Positions 1 through 8,055 of a stretch of 64,000 nt of DNA are shown piece by piece. A program made the position numbers and the translations under genes. The notes under the pieces were generated by a model, which was given only the letters and a program-made list of their open reading frames with translations, made no database searches and had not been told where the DNA came from. Position 1 is the stretch's first letter. Each line of letters begins with the position of its first letter. This DNA comes from Gemmobacter aquarius (GTDB taxonomy: Bacteria > Pseudomonadota > Alphaproteobacteria > Rhodobacterales > Rhodobacteraceae), in NCBI RefSeq assembly GCF_003060865.1, contig NZ_CP028918.1:1786001-1850000 (forward strand), in the 5' to 3' direction.

Positions 1-186
1 CGCATAGGCCCGGCTCACCGTGCCCGGCGTCACCCCGAGCGACCATGCCAGATCGCGCACCGTCGGAAGCTGCACCCCCTCGGCCATCGCGCCTGACCGG
101 ATCGCCTCGCGCAGCGCCCTGCTAAGGGCGAGGTATTTCGGGCCGGGATATTGTGCCAGATCCGGCTTCCAAATTGTCTCTGTCAC
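1..186 (-). CDS. MocR/GntR-type transcriptional regulator, N-terminal fragment
   Basis: Only the first 62 codons are in the window; the gene continues past position 1. From a GTG start at 186 the peptide begins VTETIWKPDLAQYPGPKYLA and then reads like a GntR-type winged helix, with ...LPTVRDLAWSLGVTPGTVSR as the recognition-helix part. The short lead 'YPGPKYLALSRALREAI' is typical of MocR regulators, which fuse this domain to an aminotransferase-like PLP domain. That second domain would lie outside the window, so MocR rather than plain GntR is inference. The gene diverges from a DUF1127 gene, and the shared promoter region carries repeated TTGTATC half-sites that this protein could bind. Confidence 0.75.
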   Translation of the reverse strand, partial: MTETIWKPDLAQYPGPKYLALSRALREAIRSGAMAEGVQLPTVRDLAWSLGVTPGTVSRAYA

Positions 187-203
187 AATGTTCCCATGGC
201 GCT

Positions 204-253
204 GATACAAAATTTATTGTATCTATAAACTGCGTAAACACAAGCATTGTATC
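204..253. promoter_or_regulatory. Candidate MocR operator: inverted and direct TTGTATC half-sites
   Basis: In the divergent promoter region the half-site GATACAA (204-210) faces TTGTATC (217-223) across a 6-bp A/T spacer. The same TTGTATC recurs as a direct repeat at 247-253, exactly 30 bp (about three helical turns) further on. MocR and GntR regulators often bind such mixed direct and inverted half-sites beside their own gene. Binding is inferred from position and symmetry only. Confidence 0.5.
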
Positions 254-271
254 AACACAAAAGGAAAGATC

Positions 272-484
272 ATGTCTCCGCGGCTCCACGCCTTGCACCT
301 GCCCGCCAGCCTGCCGCCGCTTTCGCGGATGCTGGTGTCCGTGGCTCTGGTTCTTGCAAACTGGGAGGACCGCCGCCGCACTCGTACATCACTGGCGCGG
401 CTCGATGATCACCTGCTTCAGGATATCGGCCTTGGCGCAGACAGCGCGGCCAGCGAATTCGCCAAACCCTTTTGGCGCGACTGA
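272..484 (+). CDS. DUF1127 family small protein
   Basis: A 70-residue protein. Its C-terminal half carries the DUF1127 (YjiS-like) pattern: an arginine-rich helix (RRRTRTSLARLDDHLLQDIG) followed by LG and an acidic linker, ending in KPFWRD. The start is supported by AAGGAAAG at 261-268. The first 25 residues are hydrophobic and unusual for the domain. DUF1127 proteins in alphaproteobacteria are small, basic, often stress-induced, and some are linked to RNA or phosphate and C1 metabolism; the exact role here is unknown. It diverges from the MocR regulator and is closed by a strong terminator, so it is probably a one-gene unit under that regulator. Confidence 0.8.
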   Translation: MSPRLHALHLPASLPPLSRMLVSVALVLANWEDRRRTRTSLARLDDHLLQDIGLGADSAASEFAKPFWRD

Positions 485-509
485 TCCGGCAACGGACCCC
501 TGACTGGAC

Positions 510-538
510 GGGCCGGGGTTTCCCCGGCCCCTTTTTTT
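510..538 (+). terminator. Rho-independent terminator of the DUF1127 gene
   Basis: Arms GGGCCGGGG (510-518) and CCCCGGCCC (522-530) close a TTT loop and are followed by seven T residues (532-538). The T run touches the stop codon of the convergent kdsA gene. Confidence 0.92.
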
Positions 539-1368
539 CACACCCGCAGCGGGTTTGCCTTGGCCAGACGGTCAAAATCCATCAGGCTGGCGACCAAGCC
601 CGCCATTTCGGCCAGCGGTATCATGTTCGGCCCGTCGCTTGGCGCGGTATCGGGCGCTTCATGCGTTTCGATGAACACGCCCGCAATGCCGATCGCCACC
701 GCACAGCGTGCCATGACCGGCGCGAATTCGCGCTGCCCGCCCGATGAATTGCCCTGACCTCCCGGTTGCTGCACCGAATGGGTCGCATCCATGATGACCG
801 GGTAGCCGGTTTTCGCCATGGTCGGCAAAGACCGCATGTCGGCGACCAGCGTGTTATACCCGAAACTCGCGCCCCGCTCGGTCAGCAAGATCCGTTCGTT
901 GCCGGTCGAAGCGACCTTTTCAGCCACATTCGCCATATCCCAGGGCGCCAGAAACTGCCCCTTCTTGATATTGACCACCGCTCCCGTCTCGCCAGCCGCG
1001 ATCAAAAGGTCGGTCTGGCGGCACAGGAACGCCGGGATCTGGATGATATCCACCACCCCCGCCGCAGCCCGCGCCTGCTCGGCGTCGTGAATGTCGGTCA
1101 AGACCGGCATCCCCATCGCCTTGATGGCTTCCAGAACCCGAAGCCCGGCCTCCATCCCCAGCCCGCGCCGCCCCTTCAGGCTGGTGCGGTTCGCCTTGTC
1201 GTAGCTGGCCTTGAACACATATTGCGCGCCCGCCTTGGCACAGGCCTCGGCCATTGTGCCTGCGATCATCTGGGCATGGTCCAGACTTTCCAGCTGGCAA
1301 GGCCCCGCAATCACCAGAAGCGGGCTGTCATTGCTGACCGACAGCCCACCGATCTTAACCGTCTTCAT
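538..1368 (-). CDS. kdsA: 3-deoxy-8-phosphooctulonate synthase (Kdo8P synthase)
   Basis: A 276-residue protein matching KdsA along its full length. It condenses phosphoenolpyruvate with arabinose 5-phosphate to Kdo 8-phosphate in the cytoplasm, for lipopolysaccharide and for capsule linkers. The substrate-site motif reads IAGPCQLES; the Cys, together with the His of DATHS and the Glu and Asp of ETHEAPDTAPSDGPN, fits the metal-dependent class rather than the E. coli type, which has Asn at the Cys position. The ATG at 1368 follows GAGGAAG; an in-frame GTG sits just before it. It lies 10 bp after the KpsE-like gene on the same strand, suggesting a capsule/Kdo operon kpsT-kpsE-kdsA. Confidence 0.95.
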   Translation of the reverse strand: MKTVKIGGLSVSNDSPLLVIAGPCQLESLDHAQMIAGTMAEACAKAGAQYVFKASYDKANRTSLKGRRGLGMEAGLRVLEAIKAMGMPVLTDIHDAEQARAAAGVVDIIQIPAFLCRQTDLLIAAGETGAVVNIKKGQFLAPWDMANVAEKVASTGNERILLTERGASFGYNTLVADMRSLPTMAKTGYPVIMDATHSVQQPGGQGNSSGGQREFAPVMARCAVAIGIAGVFIETHEAPDTAPSDGPNMIPLAEMAGLVASLMDFDRLAKANPLRV

Positions 1369-1378
1369 CACGTCTTCC

Positions 1379-3196
1379 TCAGGCCGAGACCTGCTCCCGC
1401 AGGATTGCGGCGGTCATCGAGATCATCAGGTATATACCGGCAAAAATCAGCAGCGCCACCAGCGTGTTCTCGAAGGCCCTCGGATAGGCGGCCTCGTCGG
1501 GTGCCACGGGTGCCACCGAAAGCGAGATATACCGCGCCTGCCGGTTGGCCTCGATCCGCGCAAGCTCCATCGTCTCGAGCGCCTTTGCCAGCATCACCTG
1601 CCGCGTCTGCGCGTCGGCTTCTGCGGTCGTCATCTCGCTCTTCATCCGGGCAAGCGACTGGCCGCCCGCATCGTTCTCGACCAGCTTGGCCCGCAGCAAA
1701 GCGATCTCGCTCTCCAGCGTGGCAATCCTCCGCTTGAGAGGTTCGAGCCGCGCCGGGTTCGGCGTCTTGTTCGATTCGATCTGCGCCAGCGACAGACGGT
1801 CCTGCGTCATCTGCCCTTCCAAGGAACCGATCTGGCTGGTGATCAGCGACACCTCGACATCCGATGACAGAACCTTGAAGCGCTCTTGCAGGTCGACCGC
1901 CCGCGTGCGGGCATCGAGCAAGGCCGTCTCGGCATCGTCGTAATTTTCGCGCGCGCCCTTCATCGTGTCTTCGCGCAGGCGCTGCGTCAGCTTGTCGACC
2001 TGCTCCTCGGCGTAGCTGATCAGCGCCTTCGAGATGTCGACCGACATCTGCGGGTCCGGCGCGATCACTTCCAGCCGGACGATCCCTTCGGTCGGATCAT
2101 AGGAAATCCGCACCATCTGCTTGTAAAGCTTGTAGGTGGCCTCATCCGTCGCATCCGGTGCAAGGCGCTGGATCGGGTCGATGTCAGGTTTCGAATAGAT
2201 CGCGCGGAACCCGATGTCGCGGTCCAGCCGCAGCATCGCATCGCGCGACTGCAGATAGCCCTGTATCGCGATCGAATCCTGCATGTTCATCATCGGGTTC
2301 GACTGCAACCCGCCCATCGACGTGCCCGTCGCCGAAGGCGGCATCGCGGTCTGGATGATGAATTCGGTGTTCGATGCATAAAGCGGTGTGGCGATCGTAT
2401 AGTAATAGATCCCCGCAAGCAGACCGGGCAACGCCACAAAGAACAGCAGGCGCAGCGTCAACAGAAGCGACCGCCGCTTCCTGCGACGCAGCAACTCCTC
2501 TTGCATCTTGCGGATTTCGGCGGCGTGGTTCACCTCGGCCCGCTGGTCGGGCGCGGGCACCTTCATCGGCTTGATCGTTTCGGGCAGCCGCTGCTGCGCG
2601 GGCACCAGTGCGGTGTTGCGCGCCGGTTCTTCCTCTTCGTCCTCGGCCAGCACCTCGATCATAGCGTTGCGCTGGAACGGATCGATCCCCGAAGCCCGCA
2701 GCAGGCGAACAGCGTCGAAATCCGACGTGGCCGGAAGCCCGTATTTCTGGGCCATCCGCCGCGCCATCCGCAACTGCCGCCCCGTCAACCCCTCGCGCTT
2801 GATGGCGTCGATGTCCGCATTGGCGGCTACGTCCTCGGGCGTGGCAGGGGCCGCGCCCCGCGCCGTCGGAAAGGCCTCTGAGCCGAACCCGTCTTCATGC
2901 GTATCAAAAAGCCTTTCCGTGACCGGAGCACCCGCCGTGGCCAGTGCAGCCCTCGGCGGTGCGATCTGCCCGTTCCCCGCCTGCCCGTTCCCCGCCTGCC
3001 CGCCCCCCGCCTGCCCGCCCCCCGCCAGCCCACCCCCGGCCGCCAACCGCATCTGCGGTGTCGCCGATGTCTGGGCTATTGCTGCCGGTGTCGGGCGCGC
3101 TGCAATTTGCGGGGCAACCCGCGGCGCGGCCGTGACGACAGGCTCGGCGACCGGATCGGGACGCCGCGTGTTGAACCGCTTAACCTTGAGTTTCAT
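1379..3196 (-). CDS. Capsule polysaccharide export inner-membrane protein, KpsE/CtrB/RkpR family
   Basis: A 605-residue polysaccharide co-polymerase-like protein. Residues 1-235 are a Pro/Ala/Gly-rich, probably disordered cytoplasmic region with AGGGQ/AGNGQ repeats. A basic stretch RRRKRRS then leads into membrane segment 1 (about 242-267). A long periplasmic coiled-coil region follows, and a second membrane segment lies near 572-594 before the short tail REQVSA. In KpsE-type systems this protein links the inner-membrane ABC exporter to the outer-membrane channel. I chose the ATG at 3196 (MKLKVKRF), which overlaps the kpsT stop by 17 bp; a start 12 codons upstream is possible. The long N-terminal extension is beyond the usual family size of about 380-450. 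Confidence 0.85.
   Translation of the reverse strand: MKLKVKRFNTRRPDPVAEPVVTAAPRVAPQIAARPTPAAIAQTSATPQMRLAAGGGLAGGGQAGGGQAGNGQAGNGQIAPPRAALATAGAPVTERLFDTHEDGFGSEAFPTARGAAPATPEDVAANADIDAIKREGLTGRQLRMARRMAQKYGLPATSDFDAVRLLRASGIDPFQRNAMIEVLAEDEEEEPARNTALVPAQQRLPETIKPMKVPAPDQRAEVNHAAEIRKMQEELLRRRKRRSLLLTLRLLFFVALPGLLAGIYYYTIATPLYASNTEFIIQTAMPPSATGTSMGGLQSNPMMNMQDSIAIQGYLQSRDAMLRLDRDIGFRAIYSKPDIDPIQRLAPDATDEATYKLYKQMVRISYDPTEGIVRLEVIAPDPQMSVDISKALISYAEEQVDKLTQRLREDTMKGARENYDDAETALLDARTRAVDLQERFKVLSSDVEVSLITSQIGSLEGQMTQDRLSLAQIESNKTPNPARLEPLKRRIATLESEIALLRAKLVENDAGGQSLARMKSEMTTAEADAQTRQVMLAKALETMELARIEANRQARYISLSVAPVAPDEAAYPRAFENTLVALLIFAGIYLMISMTAAILREQVSA
2966..3040 (-). repeat. 15-bp tandem repeat inside the KpsE-like gene
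   Basis: Five contiguous 15-bp units on the + strand: CTGCCCGTTCCCCGC twice (2966, 2981), CTGCCCGCCCCCCGC twice (2996, 3011) and a diverged fifth unit at 3026. They keep the frame and encode pentads such as AGNGQ and AGGGQ, so copy-number change would lengthen or shorten the linker without a frameshift. Confidence 0.9.
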
Positions 3197-3839
3197 AATC
3201 GTAGAGCCGTTTCGCTTCTTCGAGGGTGTCAAACATGTAAAGCTGCCCGTGCCGCAGCACCGCCGCCGACTTGCAGAATTTTTCGATGGTCGAGGCCTGA
3301 TGCGACACCACGATGACCGTGGCGTTCAGCAACTTCTCGCGCAGGATGGTGCCCGCCTTGCGGTTGAATTCGGGGTCGGTCGACGCGGGCATTCCCTCGT
3401 CGATCAGGTAATAGTCGAAATCCAGCGCCAGAAGCAGCGCAAAGGAAAACCGCGCGCGCATCCCTGACGAATAGGTGCCGACCGGCATGTCGAAGTATTC
3501 GCCGATCCCGCAGACCCAGCGACAGAAACTTTCGACGTAATCGGGGTCCAGCGAATAAAGCCGCGCGATGTAACGCGCGTTCTCGGTTGCCGAATGGCGC
3601 GTTACCACGCCACCCATGAACCCGAGCGGAAAGGATATGCGCGCCTTGCGCGTGATCCGCCCCTCGTCAGGTTGTTCCAGCCCTGCGATCATGTTGATCA
3701 AGGTGGTCTTGCCCGTCCCGTTGGGCGCAAGAATGCCGAGCGATTGGCCCATATCCACACGGAAGGACGCACGGTCCAGAATGACCTTGCGCGTTTTCCC
3801 GGTCCAAAAGGACTTCGACACATTGTCGAATTCGATCAT
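3180..3839 (-). CDS. kpsT: Capsule polysaccharide ABC transporter ATP-binding protein, KpsT-like
   Basis: A 219-residue ATPase of the capsule exporter type: single short ABC domain, Walker A GILAPNGTGKTTL, signature TYSSGMRARFSFAL, Walker B FDYYLIDEG followed by MPASTD as in KpsT, and the switch His in VVSHQAS. It would power export of lipid-linked capsule polysaccharide with a KpsM permease. No KpsM gene is in this part of the window; the next gene on that side is an NhaA relative. The 3' end overlaps the KpsE-like gene by 17 bp, so the two are probably translationally coupled. Confidence 0.9.
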   Translation of the reverse strand: MIEFDNVSKSFWTGKTRKVILDRASFRVDMGQSLGILAPNGTGKTTLINMIAGLEQPDEGRITRKARISFPLGFMGGVVTRHSATENARYIARLYSLDPDYVESFCRWVCGIGEYFDMPVGTYSSGMRARFSFALLLALDFDYYLIDEGMPASTDPEFNRKAGTILREKLLNATVIVVSHQASTIEKFCKSAAVLRHGQLYMFDTLEEAKRLYDYETQG

Positions 3840-3924
3840 ACAGCACCCTTTCGGCCCGTCACGCAGGCCGACTGCCCCGATGGCGTTTGTGTCGCCTTTG
3901 GGATGATACTAGCCATCCTTTAAG

Positions 3925-3939
3925 GCATCATTATGATGC
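3925..3939. promoter_or_regulatory. 15-bp perfect palindrome upstream of kpsT
   Basis: Arms GCATCAT (3925-3931) and ATGATGC (3933-3939) around a single central T, 86 bp upstream of the kpsT start, in the 145-bp gap that must hold the promoter of the kpsT-kpsE-kdsA run. Its size and position fit an operator, but no regulator can be named. A second dyad, ACAATGG/CCATTGT (3956-3983), abuts the end of the NhaA-like gene. Confidence 0.4.
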
Positions 3940-3984
3940 AAATGCCGTGCCGTTTACAATGGTCCGTATCGCTGCGCCATTGTT

Positions 3985-5196
3985 TCAGCGCCGCATCACA
4001 CGCGACAGCGCCAGTGCCACAAAAGCGGCCAGCATCGAAAGCGCCAGCCCCAGCCGCGCCGCCTCGGCCATAGCGCCACCCGGAAGCGCCGTATCGACCG
4101 CTAGAACCGGCGCGGTAAATCCGATCCCGCTGATCACGGCGATCAGCACCAGATCGCGGATCCGCACCCCCGCGGGCATCGGCAATCGAAAGATCCGCGC
4201 CGCCAGCAACGCCCCCGCAACCAGCCCGAGGGGCTTGCCGATCCACATCGCAGCCAGAACCGTCGCGGTCGTCGGGGCCCAGGCCTGAAGGTCGATCCCG
4301 CCCCGCGTCAGCCCGAACAGGAACAAAACCACCGCCAAAGGTGCGGCCAGCAGATGCGCCAGCCGGTTCAGCGGGTCATGCAGCAACTCTTCGGCTTCGG
4401 CAAACAGGCCGAACGACCGGTCGGCATGCGGAATGGCCGGCAGCACCGGCAACAGCCCCAGTTCCGGCGGCAAGCCAGCCGCAGCAACGCCGATCCAGCT
4501 TGCCACACCTGCCAGCACATAGGGCCAAAGTGCCTGCGCGCGACGTCTGTCCCGCTCGGTCGCGCCGCGTGCGTCGGGCCGACCGTAAAGCCGCCAGACG
4601 AGGAATGAGGCCGCAAGCGGAGCCAGCAGCCACAACAGCTTCAACCCCGCCGCCGGATAAGCCACCCCGAGCATCAGCGTGCCAAGGATATTCGACGCGA
4701 TGGATATCAGCAAAAGCAGATGCAGCGCCGGATGCCCCGCGCCAAAGACGCGCCGCCCCACGACATAGCCCACCACGATCTCCGACCCTATCGGCACCGG
4801 CCAGCCCGCCCCCGGAACCGCCTCGACGGCCCGCTCGAACAGCGCGGCGTAAAGCAGCCACACCGACACCGACCCCGCGATCGCCCCCGCCACCGCACCC
4901 GCGGGCAACAAGGCGCGCCGACCGGCCAGAGCGCCCCGTGCCAAGACCAGAGCCTCCCACAATTCCTTACCCACAAAGAACAGGAACAGCGACATCAGCA
5001 CATCCGACACCAACGTCATAGGCGTCACGATCACCGCATCGCCTGAAATCCACAACGGCAAGGGCCGGTCGATCAGCCGCCACTCGATCACGTCGTAATA
5101 GCTCTCCGGCGACAGGTTCACCCAGACCGTCGCCAGCGCGATGCCGCCCAGAAGCGCCCAGGCAAAGCGGCGAACAAAGGGCGAGACGCGGTACAT
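3985..5196 (-). CDS. NhaA-family membrane protein with degenerate ion-binding site
   Basis: A 403-residue polytopic protein with about 11-12 hydrophobic segments. NhaA landmarks are recognisable: SLFLFFVGKELWEALV, GFTAPV near the C terminus, and WIGKPLG (about residue 320), which keeps the Lys equivalent to E. coli K300. However, the segment equivalent to the PAATDIAFALG motif reads PIGSEIVVGYVVG (Glu for Asp near 139), and the IDDLG segment with the two transport aspartates reads ASNILG (near 167), so both are missing. Classical electrogenic Na+/H+ exchange by this protein is therefore doubtful. It could be a divergent transporter of altered mechanism. It is probably monocistronic. Confidence 0.8.
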   Translation of the reverse strand: MYRVSPFVRRFAWALLGGIALATVWVNLSPESYYDVIEWRLIDRPLPLWISGDAVIVTPMTLVSDVLMSLFLFFVGKELWEALVLARGALAGRRALLPAGAVAGAIAGSVSVWLLYAALFERAVEAVPGAGWPVPIGSEIVVGYVVGRRVFGAGHPALHLLLLISIASNILGTLMLGVAYPAAGLKLLWLLAPLAASFLVWRLYGRPDARGATERDRRRAQALWPYVLAGVASWIGVAAAGLPPELGLLPVLPAIPHADRSFGLFAEAEELLHDPLNRLAHLLAAPLAVVLFLFGLTRGGIDLQAWAPTTATVLAAMWIGKPLGLVAGALLAARIFRLPMPAGVRIRDLVLIAVISGIGFTAPVLAVDTALPGGAMAEAARLGLALSMLAAFVALALSRVMRR

Positions 5197-5344
5197 GCGG
5201 GTTCTCGGGTGAAATGTGGCGGATTAGTCCTGTCGCCTAACCCTCCCGCCGCGCATGGGCAAGGCACTCCCTTAGATTGCGACGCGGGTGTTGCCGTGCC
5301 GCCATGCGCGCCCCATCTTCAGCCCTCGCCCCGAAAGCAGCGCC

Positions 5345-5950
5345 ATGTCCCTGCCCGTCACCCTCGCCGATGAAATCCGCGCCTGCACGGCCTGCGCGGG
5401 CCGCTTTGCCGCGACCCGCACCGCCCATTCCCCGCGCCCCGTGGCATGGTTCCAGCCCTCGGCCCGTCTGCTGATCGCAGGTCAGGCCCCTGGCGCGCGG
5501 GTCCACGCCTCGGGCCGCCCCTTCACCGACCCCAGCGGCGACCGCCTGCGCGACTGGACCGGCCTTTCGCCCGCCGAATTCTATGACCTTACCCGCATCG
5601 CAATCGTCCCCATGGCCTTTTGCTTTCCCGGATACGATGCCAAAGGCTCCGACCTGCCCCCGCCCCCCCTTTGCGCCACGCTCTGGCGCGCCCGCGTCAT
5701 GGCCAGCCTGCCCGACCTGCGCCTGACCCTCGCCGTGGGCGGTGCCGCCATGCGCTGGCACCTCGGCCCCGCCGCCGCCAACGTCTCGGGTACCGTGGCA
5801 AACTGGCGCGTCCATGCAAGCAATGGCATCTGGCCCTTGCCCCACCCGTCATGGCGCAATACCGGATGGCTCAAACGCAACCCGTGGTTCGCCACGGACC
5901 TGCTTCCCGAATTGCGCGCAGCCGTCCGCGCCGCGCTGGCCAAGCCTTAG
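5345..5950 (+). CDS. Uracil-DNA glycosylase family protein, iron-sulfur type
   Basis: A 201-residue protein of the UDG superfamily, which removes uracil from DNA as the first step of base-excision repair. Visible motifs are GQAPGARVHASGRPF near residues 43-57 (the glycosylase A motif) and LPHPSWRNT near the C terminus, equivalent to the HPSxxN motif B. Cys14 and Cys17 (CTAC), together with two later cysteines 17 positions apart (CFPGYD...PPLC), match the four-Cys [4Fe-4S] layout of family 4/5-like UDGs. The ATG at 5345 gives a protein of family size; an in-frame extension upstream to 5288 has no family-like sequence. SseB follows after 9 bp, suggesting co-transcription. Confidence 0.8.
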   Translation: MSLPVTLADEIRACTACAGRFAATRTAHSPRPVAWFQPSARLLIAGQAPGARVHASGRPFTDPSGDRLRDWTGLSPAEFYDLTRIAIVPMAFCFPGYDAKGSDLPPPPLCATLWRARVMASLPDLRLTLAVGGAAMRWHLGPAAANVSGTVANWRVHASNGIWPLPHPSWRNTGWLKRNPWFATDLLPELRAAVRAALAKP

Positions 5951-5959
5951 GATCACGCC

Positions 5960-6742
5960 ATGACCCCGCTCGACGCCGCCTTCGCCGCAACCGAGGCCCA
6001 CCCCGAGGATGACACCGCCCGCCTGCGCCTCTACCAGCAGATCGCCGACGCCGAACTCTTCCTGCTCCTTACCGGGGAACCCGCCGGCGAAACCCTCTCG
6101 CCCCGCGTCTTTCCGCTGGAGGATGGCCCCGTCGTCCTCGCCTTCGATAGCGAAGACCGCCTCGCGGCATTCACCGAAGGTCCCGCCCCCTATGCAGCCC
6201 TGCCCGGTCGCATCATCGCAGGCCAGCTTGCAGGCCAGGGCATCGGCCTCGGGCTCAACCTCGGCGTGGCGCCTTCCTCGACCATCCTGCCCGCCGCAGC
6301 GATGGACTGGCTTGCCACCACCCTCGCCAGCGCCCCGGAAGAGACCAGCGCCAAGCCCCGCGCCTTCCACGCACCGCGCGCCCTGCCCGAAACCCTCACG
6401 GCGGCCCTGACCGCCAAACTCGCCCATGCAGGCGGCCTCGCCTCGGCCGCGCTCCTTGCCGCCGTCGATTATGCCGACGACCGCCGCGGCCACATGCTCG
6501 CCTTTCTCGACGCCCGCCCCGGTGCCGAAAGCGCGCTGGCCCGCGCCGTGGCCGAAGCGCTCACCTTTTCAGGCGTCGAGGCCGGCGAACTCGACGTCAC
6601 TTTCCTCGGCTCGTCCGACCCCGCCGCGCAGGCCCTTGTCCGCGTCGCCCGCCGCTTCGACTTGCCCGAACCGGTGCGGACCGAACCCGCAGCCCCCGCA
6701 GCCCCCGGCATGGACCCCGACCGCCCGCCCCGCCTGCGCTGA
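5960..6742 (+). CDS. SseB family protein
   Basis: A 260-residue soluble protein with the SseB-like N-terminal pattern (LYQQIADAELFLLL...FPLEDGPVVLAFDSEDRLAAF...YAALPGRII) and a C-terminal domain ending in a Pro/Ala-rich tail. SseB was first described as an enhancer of serine sensitivity; biochemical function is unknown. It lies 9 bp after the uracil-DNA glycosylase gene and is followed by a family A hairpin (6773-6791). No signal peptide or membrane segment is visible. Confidence 0.75.
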   Translation: MTPLDAAFAATEAHPEDDTARLRLYQQIADAELFLLLTGEPAGETLSPRVFPLEDGPVVLAFDSEDRLAAFTEGPAPYAALPGRIIAGQLAGQGIGLGLNLGVAPSSTILPAAAMDWLATTLASAPEETSAKPRAFHAPRALPETLTAALTAKLAHAGGLASAALLAAVDYADDRRGHMLAFLDARPGAESALARAVAEALTFSGVEAGELDVTFLGSSDPAAQALVRVARRFDLPEPVRTEPAAPAAPGMDPDRPPRLR

Positions 6743-6772
6743 CCAAAACGCCCACGTCGGCAGGCAGGGGCT

Positions 6773-6791
6773 GAATTTTCGCAGAAAATTC
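6773..6791. repeat. Family A intergenic hairpin (TTC-GCA-GAA core)
   Basis: Arms GAATTTTC (6773-6780) and GAAAATTC (6784-6791) pair perfectly around the loop GCA. It sits 30 bp after SseB. The same core with different but self-complementary arms recurs at 30215-30323 (four copies) and 47230-47248, with a GCC-loop variant at 35077-35101. Confidence 0.85.
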
Positions 6792-6878
6792 GTGGCCCCT
6801 CCCCCCGATCATATGGGGTAATATAATACCTTTTTAACAAACCTCTGATTTCAAACGATTTAATCTCGCCCCAATCGC

Positions 6879-6907
6879 TTGACCAATGCCTCGCTTCACG
6901 CGATAAG
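6879..6907 (+). promoter_or_regulatory. Sigma-70-type promoter of rplM-rpsI
   Basis: TTGACC (6879-6884) and GATAAG (6902-6907) are separated by exactly 17 bp. Transcription would start near 6914, giving a leader of about 50 nt before rplM. The boxes fit the alphaproteobacterial housekeeping consensus and the expected strength of a ribosomal protein operon. Confidence 0.7.
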
Positions 6908-6962
6908 CCCCCATCCAAGACCACGGGGGAGCGATACCCCCGCTTCACTCATAGGGTTCAAT

Positions 6963-7427
6963 ATGAAAACCTTCACCGCTACTCCGGCGGACATCGAGAA
7001 GAAGTGGATCCTGATCGATGCCGAAGGCATCGTTCTGGGTCGCCTCGCCACGATCGTCGCCAACATCCTGCGCGGCAAGAACAAGCCGACCTTCACCCCG
7101 CACATGGACATGGGTGACAATGTCATCGTGATCAACGCGGACAAGATCCAGATGACCGGCAACAAGCGCGAAGACAAGCGCTACTACTGGCACACCGGCC
7201 ACCCGGGCGGCATCAAGTTCCGCACCGCGCGTCAGGTTCTCGAAGGCGCCCACCCCGAGCGTGTCGTGACCAAAGCCGTCGAGCGTATGATCACCCGTAA
7301 CAGCCTTGGCCGTCAGCAGATGACCAACCTGCGCGTCTATGCAAGCGCCGAGCATCCGCACGAAGCCCAGCAGCCCACCGTTCTCGACCTCAAGGTCCTG
7401 AACCCGAAGAACACGCGGAGCGCATGA
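6963..7427 (+). CDS. rplM: 50S ribosomal protein L13
   Basis: A 154-residue protein with L13 sequence throughout ([20 protein letters not shown] near the start, [28 protein letters not shown]). It binds 23S rRNA early in assembly of the large subunit. The ATG at 6963 is preferred over an in-frame start upstream at 6879, which would lie at the promoter -35 box. The rpsI start lies almost on the stop codon, the standard rplM-rpsI operon. Confidence 0.98.
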   Translation: MKTFTATPADIEKKWILIDAEGIVLGRLATIVANILRGKNKPTFTPHMDMGDNVIVINADKIQMTGNKREDKRYYWHTGHPGGIKFRTARQVLEGAHPERVVTKAVERMITRNSLGRQQMTNLRVYASAEHPHEAQQPTVLDLKVLNPKNTRSA

Positions 7428-7429
7428 TC

Positions 7430-7918
7430 ATGGCTGACATCAAGTCTCTCGACGATCTGAAATCGGCCGTCGCCGGTTCGGCCCCCGCCGTGGCGGAAGC
7501 CGCAGCCCCGAAAGCTCCGCAGCGTGACGCGCTTGGCCGTTCCTATGCGACCGGCAAGCGCAAAGACGCCGTCGCCCGCGTCTGGGTCAAGCCCGGCACC
7601 GGCAAGGTCGTGGTGAACGGCAAGGAAATGGCCGTCTACTTCGCGCGCCCTGTTCTGCAAATGATCCTCAAGCAGCCCTTCACCATCGCCAATGTGGAAG
7701 GCCAGTTCGACGTCTTCGCAACGGTCGCCGGTGGTGGCCTCTCGGGTCAGGCGGGCGCGGTCAAGCACGGCATCTCCAAAGCCCTGCAGCTTTACGAACC
7801 CACGCTCCGCAGTGCCCTGAAAGCCGCAGGCTTCCTGACCCGCGACAGCCGCGTCGTGGAACGCAAGAAGTACGGCAAGGCCAAAGCCCGCAAGAGCTTC
7901 CAGTTCTCCAAGCGCTGA
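7430..7918 (+). CDS. rpsI: 30S ribosomal protein S9
   Basis: A 162-residue protein. The N-terminal ~30 residues (Ala/Pro-rich) are the extension common in alphaproteobacteria; the S9 core begins at [17 protein letters not shown] and ends with the conserved [17 protein letters not shown], whose terminal Arg reaches the P-site tRNA. Two ATGs compete: 7424 overlaps the rplM stop, but GGAG (7417-7420) is nine bases from the ATG at 7430 and only three from 7424, so 7430 is chosen. Confidence 0.97.
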   Translation: MADIKSLDDLKSAVAGSAPAVAEAAAPKAPQRDALGRSYATGKRKDAVARVWVKPGTGKVVVNGKEMAVYFARPVLQMILKQPFTIANVEGQFDVFATVAGGGLSGQAGAVKHGISKALQLYEPTLRSALKAAGFLTRDSRVVERKKYGKAKARKSFQFSKR

Positions 7919-7937
7919 TTTTCGCGACATCGCTACC

Positions 7938-7968
7938 AAAAGGCCCGCGCAAGCGGGCCTTTTCTTTT
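7938..7968 (+). terminator. Rho-independent terminator of rplM-rpsI
   Basis: Stem AAAAGGCCCGC (7938-7948) and GCGGGCCTTTT (7953-7963) with loop GCAA, followed by a T-rich tract. It starts 20 bp after the rpsI stop. Confidence 0.93.
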
Positions 7969-8055
7969 GTCTTGTGTTTCTCACCGACAGCACCAGACCT
8001 GACCCATGGCAGATTCGCTGGTCGGTTCAGCATCGGCTCGCACGAACCGAGCAGC

